This document shows positions 1 to 8,331 of a stretch of DNA of 64,000 nt, one piece after another (position 1 is the stretch's first letter; each line of letters begins with the position of its first letter). A program made the position numbers and the translations under genes. The notes beneath the pieces were generated by a model that did not search any database, was not told where the DNA came from, and was given only the letters and a program-made list of their open reading frames with translations. The stretch covers positions 62,001-126,000 of the forward strand of contig JBKBSO010000007.1 of NCBI GenBank assembly GCA_046291695.1, in the 5' to 3' direction. This DNA comes from PNNG01 sp046291695. Its GTDB lineage: Bacteria > Bacteroidota > Bacteroidia > UBA7662.

Positions 1-82
1 GAGACTGAGGCCAGTTTTGTACAGCAAGGGCAATCATCCAAAGCAGGCTCACAATGAGCATGGTCCGCAATAAGGCTTTCAT
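1..82 (-). CDS. N-terminal fragment of a membrane or exported protein (partial, runs off the left edge)
   Basis: Reading leftward from an ATG at 82 gives 27 uninterrupted codons to the window edge. The peptide starts MKALLRTMLIVSLLWMIALA, a basic N-terminus followed by a hydrophobic stretch, as in a signal peptide or first membrane segment. An in-frame ATG at 91 would add three residues. It lies about 70 bp downstream of the carbonic anhydrase gene on the same strand and could be co-transcribed with it. No family can be assigned from so short a piece. Confidence 0.45.
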   Translation of the reverse strand, partial: MKALLRTMLIVSLLWMIALAVQNWPQS

Positions 83-160
83 GGTCGTCATATTGGCAAT
101 TACGATGCCAAAACAACTTTGGATTGGGCAGGCGTGAATTTCAACAACGGCCAACTGCTC

Positions 161-796
161 CTACAAATCGTCGAAGCGAAAAATGGGCTCCAGGTCGTCG
201 AGCTTGTTCATCATCACCCGAAGATCCTTAATGATACCCGTGTCGAGTCCGTATACCCAGCCATGGATGTGCAATTGTTGGGCTTTCCAAGCTTTTTGTA
301 CCAGGGTGGTTTTGGCCAAATTACGAACCTGTTCCATTACGTTGAGTTCAACCAAGCGGTCGCTGCGTTGCTTATCATCTTCAATCGCCTCAAGTTGCCC
401 TTTGTGTTTTTCGTACACTTCCTTGATGTTGCGCAACCACTTATTTACCAAACCGGTATTGTTGTGTCCCATGGCCGCAATAACACCCCCACAGCCATAA
501 TGCCCGCATACAATAATGTGCTTTACCTTTAGCACCTCAATGGCATATTGCAAAACCGCCAAAAAGTTAAAATCGGTATGCACCACCATATTGGCCACAT
601 TGCGATGTACAAAAATTTCACCCGGCAAGGTGCCGGTGATTTCGTTGGCGGGTACCCGACTATCGCTACAACCCACCCACAAAAATTCAGGTGTTTGTGT
701 TGCGGCTAATCGCTCAAAATAGCCCGGATCGGTTCGAAGGCGCTCGGCCACCCAAGCAGCATTATTCTCGAGCAATTTCAGGTATTTATCGGGCAT
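161..796 (-). CDS. can: Beta-class carbonic anhydrase
   Basis: Zinc enzyme that interconverts CO2 and bicarbonate in the cytoplasm. The 211-residue length fits the beta class. The zinc ligands are visible as Cys43 and Asp45 in the CSDSR motif, with Arg47 forming the usual Asp-Arg dyad, and His99 and Cys102 in the GHYGCGG motif. The gene follows a SulP-family anion transporter with an 11-bp gap on the same strand, so the two are very probably one operon. A SulP transporter beside a carbonic anhydrase is a recurrent pairing that suggests bicarbonate is the transported ion. The start ATG at 796 sits just after the SulP stop codon. Confidence 0.95.
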   Translation of the reverse strand: MPDKYLKLLENNAAWVAERLRTDPGYFERLAATQTPEFLWVGCSDSRVPANEITGTLPGEIFVHRNVANMVVHTDFNFLAVLQYAIEVLKVKHIIVCGHYGCGGVIAAMGHNNTGLVNKWLRNIKEVYEKHKGQLEAIEDDKQRSDRLVELNVMEQVRNLAKTTLVQKAWKAQQLHIHGWVYGLDTGIIKDLRVMMNKLDDLEPIFRFDDL

Positions 797-807
797 AGGG
801 CAGGGTG

Positions 808-2358
808 TTAATGACGAATGATGCGTTCAGGCAGGTTGATGCCTATCAAATCTACACGGATATTCCGTTCAGCGGCATTGATTTTAAAATCCCGAAGCAC
901 TTCAAGAACATCCTGATCAATATAAGTCGAATGTCGGCCATCGATACAAATGCTACTATATTCAGGCAAAGCGCGCAGGTATTTAGAGATGGCCCCTTTA
1001 TTGAGATAACTCACCTCTTCTGACAAAGCCATGGTGTAGGTGTTAGGGCCTGTTTTTTCGGGCTGAAAAGCATTACGAAAATTATTTCGCAAGATGTAAA
1101 ACAAGGCAATACACATGCCTATGGCAATTCCGCTAAGCAAATCGGTAAATACAATGGCCACAACCGTGCACACAAAGGGCAAAAACTGGGTGTAGCCCAG
1201 TTTATACATCCCCCGATACAAACCTACGGTCGATAACCGGTAGCCGATAAAAAGCAAAATTGCCGCAAGGGCCGAAAGGGGAATACGGTTGAGTAAAGCC
1301 GGAATGGCCAGTACAAAACCAAGCAAACATAATCCATGAAATATGGCTGAGATCCTCGTACGGGCACCTGCCGTTACATTGGCCGAGGAACGCACAATGA
1401 CGGATGTGAGCGGCAATCCTCCTAAAAAACCACTTACCATATTGCCTACTCCCTGCGCCATTAGCTCACGATTAGGTGGACTGATGCGTTTCCATGGGTC
1501 GAGCTTATCGGAAGCCTCGAGGCTTAGTAAACTTTCGATACTGGCAATGACCGCGAGGGTAAATACCACCTTCCAAAATAACGGATTGGCCAGCATGCCC
1601 CAATCGTGTTGCGGCAAACGATATGCTTCATCGGCATCTAACAAATGGGGAATATTTACTAGATGATAGCCCCCTAGTTGATGCGCAGGCAAAAAAAGAC
1701 CCGCAAATTCATTGAGCAGGGTACAGACCACCACCACCACCAAGGGGCCCGGAATTAACTGAAAAAAAGCGAATCGCTGTAGCCTTTTGGTTTGCCAAAG
1801 CAACAACAACATCAAGGCAATCGCAGCCAAAAACGCAGCCATGGGCTCGGGATGGAGAAATGATTGCACAATTTCGGCGAATGTATTTAACTGGCTCGGA
1901 CCACTGAAGGTGGTAACCCCCATGGCGGTGGCATCGAAACCTAAAGCATGCGGAATCTGCTTAAGTATGAGGATAACACCAATCCCGGCGAGCATGCCTT
2001 TGATTACTGATGAAGGAAAATAATAGCCTATGATGCCTGCACCTACAAGACCAAGCAATACTTGCACCCCACCGGCTAAAATTACGGCTGCCAAAAAAAC
2101 ATCAAAACCACCCAGACTTTGAATGGCACCTAATACAATTACCGTTAAACCCGCAGCCGGACCACTTACACTGAGCATCGATCCACTGAGCGGACCAACC
2201 ACCAAACCACCAACAATACCGGCTATAAGGCCCGAAACCAAGGGCGCACCACTGGCCAGGGCGATGCCCAAACAAAGGGGTAGGGCCACCAAAAACACCA
2301 CCAATCCGGCCGGAAGGTCGAAGCGCAAGTTTGGGCCAAACATTTTGTTATGCGGCAT
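808..2358 (-). CDS. SulP-family anion (probable bicarbonate) transporter
   Basis: Inner-membrane SulP permease of 516 residues. Hydrophobic segments run from about residue 15 to 410 and include the family-typical start (DLPAGLVVFLVALPLCLGIA) and a GPAAGLTVIVLGAI stretch in the third segment region. The C-terminal ~90 residues are hydrophilic and look like a reduced STAS-type domain (around SICIDGRHSTYIDQDVLEVL). SulP members move sulfate, bicarbonate or other anions. The downstream carbonic anhydrase, 11 bp away, makes bicarbonate the favoured substrate, but this is inference from context. No good TAnnTTTG promoter was found in front of the ATG at 2358. Confidence 0.9.
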   Translation of the reverse strand: MPHNKMFGPNLRFDLPAGLVVFLVALPLCLGIALASGAPLVSGLIAGIVGGLVVGPLSGSMLSVSGPAAGLTVIVLGAIQSLGGFDVFLAAVILAGGVQVLLGLVGAGIIGYYFPSSVIKGMLAGIGVILILKQIPHALGFDATAMGVTTFSGPSQLNTFAEIVQSFLHPEPMAAFLAAIALMLLLLWQTKRLQRFAFFQLIPGPLVVVVVCTLLNEFAGLFLPAHQLGGYHLVNIPHLLDADEAYRLPQHDWGMLANPLFWKVVFTLAVIASIESLLSLEASDKLDPWKRISPPNRELMAQGVGNMVSGFLGGLPLTSVIVRSSANVTAGARTRISAIFHGLCLLGFVLAIPALLNRIPLSALAAILLFIGYRLSTVGLYRGMYKLGYTQFLPFVCTVVAIVFTDLLSGIAIGMCIALFYILRNNFRNAFQPEKTGPNTYTMALSEEVSYLNKGAISKYLRALPEYSSICIDGRHSTYIDQDVLEVLRDFKINAAERNIRVDLIGINLPERIIRH

Positions 2359-2839
2359 ACCGTATTGAAATGACGTTTTATATGGGTAAAGGTATTTAAA
2401 ATTTTAGCTTGTTTGGTGGCTTAAGAACGTCAGCCTATCTCAAAACCTCCGTTTCACCAACCAATATCACGTTTTAAAGCATTATTAGCGAGGCACAAAA
2501 AATAATGCCGCTTGGCTGCCTGGGGAATTTGCCTTCGACAGATCGAAGCTAAGGAAGCCCAGCAGGTTGAAAAATGGGCCATAAATGCGAGCAAGGCCTT
2601 TCTGCCAGGTTTGGAGCAGCGTTTTGGGCAGCTTGCTGATGATGCCTTGGGTGCGAGCGTAACATAATTGCGGTTATATCCTCAGAAAAGCATAGGGGGC
2701 GGCCAAATCACGATTCCCCAATGAATCGGGATTTTCAACGTTCAATCTCGCAGCTGCAGGACTTCCTGCTTGGCGCTGCACACCACCCAGCCTGCCCCGT
2801 AAATGGGGGAAAGCTTAGCGGTTACCTGCTGGTTTTCTT
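2359..2839. other. 481-bp intergenic region, no supported gene
   Basis: Between the divergently read SulP gene and the AT-rich membrane-protein gene. It holds one copy (2426-2449) of an imperfect direct repeat. It also has a 53-codon open stretch on the plus strand (2506-2667) with no ATG and no recognisable similarity, which may be a decayed gene end. No RNA gene, terminator or promoter could be supported. Confidence 0.5.
2426..2449 (+). repeat. Imperfect direct repeat, left copy
   Basis: The 24-bp segment begins AACGTC and, after 6 variable bases, continues TCTCAAAACCTC. The same two blocks with the same spacing occur at 3447-3470 on the same strand. The 18 block positions are identical and 2 of the 6 spacer positions also match. 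The pair brackets the AT-rich gene at 2840-3397. Confidence 0.5.
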
Positions 2840-3397
2840 TCAAATGTCAGTAAATTCATAAACAATTTTCATTCGTTGTTGACCCTGCGAATTGGTGTAT
2901 TGCACTTTTTTCTCAGTCGGTTTAGGGCATAATTTTTTCTCTAACCAAATAGGCAAAATACAACTTGGAATGATTATAATCAACATAATTGTTGTGGTTG
3001 TCCAAGAGCAGGTTTCAGATGAACTAGTCAAAATAATTACAATTAAAGCTACTAAAAGAGATGAGGACATTGCTGTCACCCACCAATAGTGTTTTATTCT
3101 TTTTGTCGCAACCACATAAATTAACAATCCATACCAAAGCAGTGTTCCAATTAAAGAGGCTTCTAGACAGAATTTGATTGTAGTAATGATAAGAATCGCC
3201 AAAAGAACATAATTCCATTTCCCATATTTAGTAACTGCTTTTTTTGACGGAATATTTTCAAGTATCTCTGCAATTTCCTTGGTATATTTATGTTTATCAA
3301 CAAGCAATTCAAATGTCATTTGCTTAGAAGTCCCTTGTTTTAAAAGTTGTAAGGCTTCGTTCCTAATTTCCTTTTTGTTTAATTTTTCGTCTGCCAT
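2840..3397 (-). CDS. Hypothetical membrane protein with N-terminal cytoplasmic region
   Basis: A 185-residue protein of unrecognised family. The first ~65 residues are charged and soluble-looking (two short helical stretches). Four hydrophobic segments follow at about residues 62-80, 82-98, 107-123 and 135-152, and then a basic tail. The codons are clearly more AT-rich than in flanking genes, and the gene stands alone between two short direct repeats. Both facts hint at recent acquisition. It starts at ATG 3397 (MADEKLNKKEIRNEALQ). No function can be proposed. Confidence 0.75.
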   Translation of the reverse strand: MADEKLNKKEIRNEALQLLKQGTSKQMTFELLVDKHKYTKEIAEILENIPSKKAVTKYGKWNYVLLAILIITTIKFCLEASLIGTLLWYGLLIYVVATKRIKHYWWVTAMSSSLLVALIVIILTSSSETCSWTTTTIMLIIIIPSCILPIWLEKKLCPKPTEKKVQYTNSQGQQRMKIVYEFTDI

Positions 3398-3446
3398 TTT
3401 TTGGTGTCTTATTTTGTCGTGATAATGGTCTGCTAAACTTGCAGGG

Positions 3447-3470
3447 AACGTCCGTTTGTCTCAAAACCTC
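3447..3470 (+). repeat. Imperfect direct repeat, right copy
   Basis: Second copy of the AACGTC-N6-TCTCAAAACCTC arrangement seen at 2426-2449, about 50 bp beyond the start codon of the AT-rich gene. Together the copies delimit a segment of about 1 kb. Confidence 0.5.
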
Positions 3471-3648
3471 GATTTAACGACAAAAATGTGGCATTTCGGA
3501 CCAAATATGCAGCTTATTTTCAAGTTTGATGGGTTTTTAGACAGTTTGACGCTCCCCCTCGAGCTCCGCAAGCATTCCCCACAAGTTGCAACGCAGAACT
3601 ACGGTTTTAATGCGGTTTTAATCCCCAGCGCTTTATCTTGTTTTGCTT

Positions 3649-6600
3649 ATGGCCAAACGCCTCTATACCCTGTTGCTCCTTGCCCTGTTGGGGATTCCCC
3701 TGCCGGCCATATCATCGCATATTTTAGGTGGTGAGCTTAGCTACCGTTGTTTGGGTAATGGGGTATATGAGTTCAGTTTGCAGGTGTATCGCGATTGCTC
3801 CGGGGTATCATTTACCTGCATAGAGTCCATTCCGATGTTCAGCAATGCCGGACTAAGTGTGCCATTACTCTTTGTAGGCACCGAAGACGTTTCGTATCGC
3901 TGTCCGGAACCCAGTTCTCCTTTCCGTTGCCATCCGGCTACCACGGGAACCGGCCCATTGGGTACCGTGGCACGATTTACTTACCAAAACACCCTCAACC
4001 TGTCGAGTCTCGGCCCTACTCCCCCGCAAGGCTACGATTTTTTTATACGAAATGCAGGCAATGCTGTGGGCTGCGATGGCATTCCCTGTTGCCGACCCAT
4101 GATTCAGAACATTTCGGGAGCCACACAGGCCTTTATGGTACGTATGCGCCCTTACACCGATCCGCAAAGCGGCCTCGTGCTTAGTCCCGCTCAATTATGC
4201 GACAATGCGCCCCGCTTTGCCAGTAACCCTAATGCCTTGCTCATTCTCAATCCATTAGACACCATTTATCTCCAAAATGTAGCTGAAGATATTGATTTCG
4301 ACAGCATCAGCTACAGCATTGGTTATCCACTGGGGGGCTATCAGGGAAGTCCGTCGTACCTCAGCTATAGCCCACCTTATTCGCTACAAAATCCGGTACC
4401 CGGCCTAATTCCACCGCCTTTCGTTAATGCAGATGACTTCCCGATAAACCGCCGTACCGGCGAAATGATTTTGCGTTCAGAAATACCCGGGCGTTTTGTG
4501 ATGATGATACAGCTAACCTCCTGGCGATGTGGGCAACCCATCAGCGAGGTGTATCGCGACTTTGCCTTCATCAACATTGCCAATCCGGTGAATGCGCCAC
4601 CCATTTACGACCCATTTGCGCCTTTAAATACCCAACAGCGGGCACCGAAATTACAACTTGATTTGGGCAATGGCCCGCTCAACTTGCGGAGCATAGAGCG
4701 TCGTTATTATGCTGGTGATACCATTTTCTTTTCAGCCCTCGCCACCGACTCCTTTCCATTAATCAGGAACGATGTGTACGCCCCTGACTTGGTGAGTTTG
4801 GCCATGAGGGGCTCGCAGCTCAGCACTAGCAATCAGCTTGCATCGGGTTGCGAGAATCCGCCTTGCGCCACTTTGCAGGCTGGTGCGGGAGGCATGGGCA
4901 TCCCTCCCGTTGCCATGTATTCGGCCTCGGGGGTATTGCTGGGTTATGGTTTTCAAAACCAAATAAGCAGCCAAAATCACTTGCGTTGGGAAACCAGTTG
5001 CGCCAATGTAGCCCGAGGCAACAGCTGCCAGAGCAGTGCTGTGAGTACGGCCCAATTCAGCTTGCTGGCCTACGACAACAACTGCCCCGTTATTGGCAGC
5101 AGTGCGGCAACTGTTCGCATTTCGCTACAAGAGTTGCCCCGCTTGCCTGCACCCCAGTTTAGCGGTTTGAGTGCCGAAGTCATGAACGGACCTGTGCAAT
5201 TGTATTTTGAACCACGCATCGATACCAGCAGCATCGACCCCCTCGATTTGGCCAATTTTGGTCATGCCTTAACAACGGCGCAGCTGCTACACAAATCGGC
5301 ACAACGCCGGTTACAGGCATTTGGGTGCTACCGCATTTACAAAGCCCCCGATGCCTCCGGCCCTTTTGTACTTATCGACAGCCTTACGGATCCATTTGCC
5401 AACAGTTATATAGACTATAATTTTAGGGATAATGGCGAAGACTGGCACTATTACATCAGCACCGTTTCGGGTTGTCATGGTTATGAATCGGCCCCTTCTG
5501 AGGTCTTTCGTGTGATGCGCACATACCTGCGCTATTTACCCAGCCAGGGGCTGGTTGCTTTGCAATGGGATTCGATGGGGCGTCCTTATCCTGCCAACTG
5601 CACCGGCAAATACACCATTTGGCGAGGTACCGAATCGGCAACGGCTTGGGCCTGGCAGGCCGTTGACAGCCTGAATGACTTATACCGCACCGACAGGCCC
5701 GATGGTTTGTGCGAATCGGCAGATTCGGTGATTTACCGTATTTCGCTGAGCGACGCCAATGGCCGGCAGTATTTTTCGCTTCCGGGCACCGACAACATCC
5801 GCGATAAACTTCCGCCCACGGCCCCCTACCTGCAACAGTGCAGTGTAGATACGGGCAGCGGACTGGTACAATTGGTTTGGGAAGCCGGTGACGAAGGTGA
5901 TTTGTTTGGGTTTGAAGTGCTCATTGGCCCGGATGCCGACTCCAACAATATGATACGGCTTGACCTCCTGCAAGCGCCCGGCCTGAGGAACTACACCGAT
6001 ATCATCAGCGGGCCGGTGGGTTTTAACGCACCATGGTACCGCATCAGGGCATTCGACAGTTGCGGAAATTTTTCGACATTTTCCAATCCCATTAGCCCGA
6101 TACGCTTACAATTAATTCCCGACAGTTGTAGCGGAGCGCTTACCTTGGCTTGGGACCGGCACCGGCAATTGGGTTTAGGCCATACTGATTACAAGATTTA
6201 CCGCAAGAAGCCCGCCCAGGGGTATGAGGATTTGGCCAATCGGCCCGGCGGTATGCCGATAAACCGCTACATCGATACAGCAGCTGTAGATAGAAATGTG
6301 GTTTACCGCTATGTAGTAGCCGCTCAGCATGCCAATGGGGCCATCAGCTGGTCGATGCCGGCTGAAATCCTATTCGACCGTCAGCGGCTACCGACTTATA
6401 TGTATATACGTTCGGTAAGCATCACCAACGAACCCGAAGCCTTGCCGAGCCTACGGTTAGAGGCTGATGGACTAGAAGATTTGCAGCTACTTTCGCTCGA
6501 GCGATCGGCCGATGGCCTTCGCTATACAAGGCTTCAAGCCTGGGAGGCCAGCGATTTACCATTGAATAATGGGCGACTTAGCCTGCAATACACCGACCCA

Positions 6601-7272
6601 ACGGCCAACAGCAGCCGGCAAACATGGTATTACCGCTTTGTGTTTCACGATTGGTGTACAGCGCCCAGGATGTACAGCAATAGTGCCAACAGCATATGTT
6701 TACAAGGCAAGTCGCTCTTTTCGCTGAGCAATCAACTCGAATGGAATGCTTATATCGGCTGGGGTACCACGGCATACGAGCTTCAGCTTGAGCGTCGTTT
6801 CGATGAGCTGCTTTCCCCTTTTACGCCTTTGGCCCATTTTAATCCGGTACAGCGCCCCTTTATCGACAACGACCCGGTGCTGGCCGATCAACTGCTAGCC
6901 TCCCTGTATCGCTTGCAAGCCATTGGTGAAGCGGCGGAACATCCGCAATTCAGGGATACCTTGTATTCCAATGTAGTAGCCTTAAAACATGAACCGCGGA
7001 TATTTATGCCCAGTGCTTTTTTGCCTGAAGGCGTAAATCGCGAGCTACGGCCACAAGGATTTTTGATAGACGAGGCAGGTCCTTTTGAGTTTAAGGTGTA
7101 TAATCGCTGGGGGCAAGTGCAGTTTGCTACGCTGATGTATGGACAAGCCTGGGATGGCCGCGGGTTGGATGGCGAATGGGTAGCTCCGGGTGCTTATGCC
7201 TATACCATCAGGTTTACGGGGATCGATGGACAGGAGTATCAAAGCAATGGCATGCTACAGCTCATCCGTTAA
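3649..7272 (+). CDS. Very large secreted protein with gliding-motility-type C-terminal T9SS sorting domain
   Basis: About 1207 residues, exported to the surface or medium by type IX secretion. The start is taken as the ATG at 3649 (MAKRLYTLLLLALLGIPLPA), which gives a compact signal peptide; an in-frame ATG lies at 3643. The mature N-terminus has the SHILGGELSYRCLGNGVYEF opening found in many large Bacteroidota motility-associated proteins. The middle is Cys-containing and rich in Ser/Tyr/Asp, with several fibronectin-III-like beta segments (about 540-1100). The last ~95 residues (PRIFMPSAFLPEGVNRELRP, then FKVYNRWGQVQF and AWDGRG) are a type B sorting (CHU_C) domain. No T9SS machinery gene is in the window. 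Adhesion or surface binding is a reasonable guess only. Confidence 0.9.
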   Translation: MAKRLYTLLLLALLGIPLPAISSHILGGELSYRCLGNGVYEFSLQVYRDCSGVSFTCIESIPMFSNAGLSVPLLFVGTEDVSYRCPEPSSPFRCHPATTGTGPLGTVARFTYQNTLNLSSLGPTPPQGYDFFIRNAGNAVGCDGIPCCRPMIQNISGATQAFMVRMRPYTDPQSGLVLSPAQLCDNAPRFASNPNALLILNPLDTIYLQNVAEDIDFDSISYSIGYPLGGYQGSPSYLSYSPPYSLQNPVPGLIPPPFVNADDFPINRRTGEMILRSEIPGRFVMMIQLTSWRCGQPISEVYRDFAFINIANPVNAPPIYDPFAPLNTQQRAPKLQLDLGNGPLNLRSIERRYYAGDTIFFSALATDSFPLIRNDVYAPDLVSLAMRGSQLSTSNQLASGCENPPCATLQAGAGGMGIPPVAMYSASGVLLGYGFQNQISSQNHLRWETSCANVARGNSCQSSAVSTAQFSLLAYDNNCPVIGSSAATVRISLQELPRLPAPQFSGLSAEVMNGPVQLYFEPRIDTSSIDPLDLANFGHALTTAQLLHKSAQRRLQAFGCYRIYKAPDASGPFVLIDSLTDPFANSYIDYNFRDNGEDWHYYISTVSGCHGYESAPSEVFRVMRTYLRYLPSQGLVALQWDSMGRPYPANCTGKYTIWRGTESATAWAWQAVDSLNDLYRTDRPDGLCESADSVIYRISLSDANGRQYFSLPGTDNIRDKLPPTAPYLQQCSVDTGSGLVQLVWEAGDEGDLFGFEVLIGPDADSNNMIRLDLLQAPGLRNYTDIISGPVGFNAPWYRIRAFDSCGNFSTFSNPISPIRLQLIPDSCSGALTLAWDRHRQLGLGHTDYKIYRKKPAQGYEDLANRPGGMPINRYIDTAAVDRNVVYRYVVAAQHANGAISWSMPAEILFDRQRLPTYMYIRSVSITNEPEALPSLRLEADGLEDLQLLSLERSADGLRYTRLQAWEASDLPLNNGRLSLQYTDPTANSSRQTWYYRFVFHDWCTAPRMYSNSANSICLQGKSLFSLSNQLEWNAYIGWGTTAYELQLERRFDELLSPFTPLAHFNPVQRPFIDNDPVLADQLLASLYRLQAIGEAAEHPQFRDTLYSNVVALKHEPRIFMPSAFLPEGVNRELRPQGFLIDEAGPFEFKVYNRWGQVQFATLMYGQAWDGRGLDGEWVAPGAYAYTIRFTGIDGQEYQSNGMLQLIR

Positions 7273-7372
7273 AGATCAGCAATACGTCACCTACAGCTAA
7301 AAACTAACCACAGCGTTAGGGGAGGATTTGATAGCGGCTGAGTAACTGCGCTTTACAAATTTAACTCTACAT

Positions 7373-7393
7373 GCCTAAGAAAGGCTTTTTTTT
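7373..7393 (+). terminator. Weak intrinsic terminator candidate
   Basis: A short GCCT/AGGC stem with a 5-base loop is followed directly by eight T residues, about 100 bp after the end of the large T9SS substrate gene. The stem is only 4 bp, so this is tentative. Confidence 0.4.
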
Positions 7394-7548
7394 CAGTGCA
7401 ACTAGCGATTGTACGCTCAGCCCGAGCTATCGGAACCTTTTGCTGTGGGATGCTCCGCAATTCCCAAAGCGCCCGCAAAGCAAAATCCTGCGGCATTTAG
7501 GCCAAGATACGGATGAACAGTAAACTGCCAAACTGCCTGTGCTTTGAG

Positions 7549-7556
7549 TATCTTTG
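7549..7556 (+). promoter_or_regulatory. Bacteroidota -7 element (TATCTTTG) of the esterase-rlmD operon
   Basis: Exact match to TAnnTTTG, ending only 4 bases before the ATG at 7561. Transcription would begin at or next to the start codon, so the mRNA is probably leaderless. This decides the start: an upstream in-frame ATG at 7513 lies before the promoter. Confidence 0.65.
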
Positions 7557-7560
7557 CGGC

Positions 7561-8331
7561 ATGCAATTGAATTTTCAGCAAATGGGTACTGGATCGCCGG
7601 TAGTTATTTTGCACGGTATATTTGGCTCAGGCGACAATTGGCTTACTTTGGGTCGCAGGTTTGCCGAAAGCTACACTGTTTACCTCATCGACCAGCGCAA
7701 CCATGGTCAGAGTCCTTGGAGCGACGAATTCAGCTACAGCTTGTTGGCCGACGATTTGTGCGATTTTCTCGATGAACAGGGGCTTGAGCGCGTACACCTC
7801 ATTGGGCATTCCATGGGCGGCAAGGTAAGCATGCTGTTTGCCCAACGGTATCCCGAGCGATTGGACAAGCTGGTGGTGGTAGATATTGCGCCCAAGTCGT
7901 ACATGCTCAACGAGCACAAGCACATCCTCGAAACCTTGAGTGCTTTTGACTTAAACGCGCACCAAACGCGCACCGAAATTGACCAAGCCTTACAAACCGC
8001 TTTGCCCGATTATGGCACACGGCAATTTATCCTCAAAAACATTTACCGGAACGAGCAAAAGCAGTTTGCCTGGCGCCTGAATGTAAAAGCGCTCTACCTA
8101 AACCTGCATGAAATAGGCAAAGGCCTCGAGCCTGCCGAGCCCCACGATGGCAGCACGCTGTTTATCAACGGGGGCAAATCGCGCTACATACAGGCCGAGG
8201 ATCATGTGAAAATAAAATCGATGTTCCGGCGGGCCGAACTCTTTACCATCCCCGAAGCCGGGCACTGGGTGCATGCCGAAGCGCCCGAAAAACTTTTTGA
8301 TATAGTCACCGAATTTTTAGCCCGTACATGA
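7561..8331 (+). CDS. Alpha/beta-fold hydrolase, YbfF-like esterase
   Basis: 256-residue cytoplasmic hydrolase. The oxyanion-hole region LHGIFGSGDNW (about 18-28), the DQRNHGQSP stretch (44-52) and the nucleophile elbow GHSMGG (Ser84) are all typical of the YbfF acyl-CoA/palmitoyl esterase branch. The C-terminal GHWVHAE supplies the catalytic His. The start at 7561 is chosen because the promoter lies just in front of it. The stop overlaps the next start by 4 bp (ATGA), implying translational coupling to rlmD. The substrate is unknown. Confidence 0.85.
   Translation: MQLNFQQMGTGSPVVILHGIFGSGDNWLTLGRRFAESYTVYLIDQRNHGQSPWSDEFSYSLLADDLCDFLDEQGLERVHLIGHSMGGKVSMLFAQRYPERLDKLVVVDIAPKSYMLNEHKHILETLSAFDLNAHQTRTEIDQALQTALPDYGTRQFILKNIYRNEQKQFAWRLNVKALYLNLHEIGKGLEPAEPHDGSTLFINGGKSRYIQAEDHVKIKSMFRRAELFTIPEAGHWVHAEAPEKLFDIVTEFLART

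Noticed and set aside
2506..2667. 53-codon open stretch in the gap at 2.5 kb
   Set aside because: No ATG, no ribosome-binding site, no similarity noticed; length is compatible with chance.
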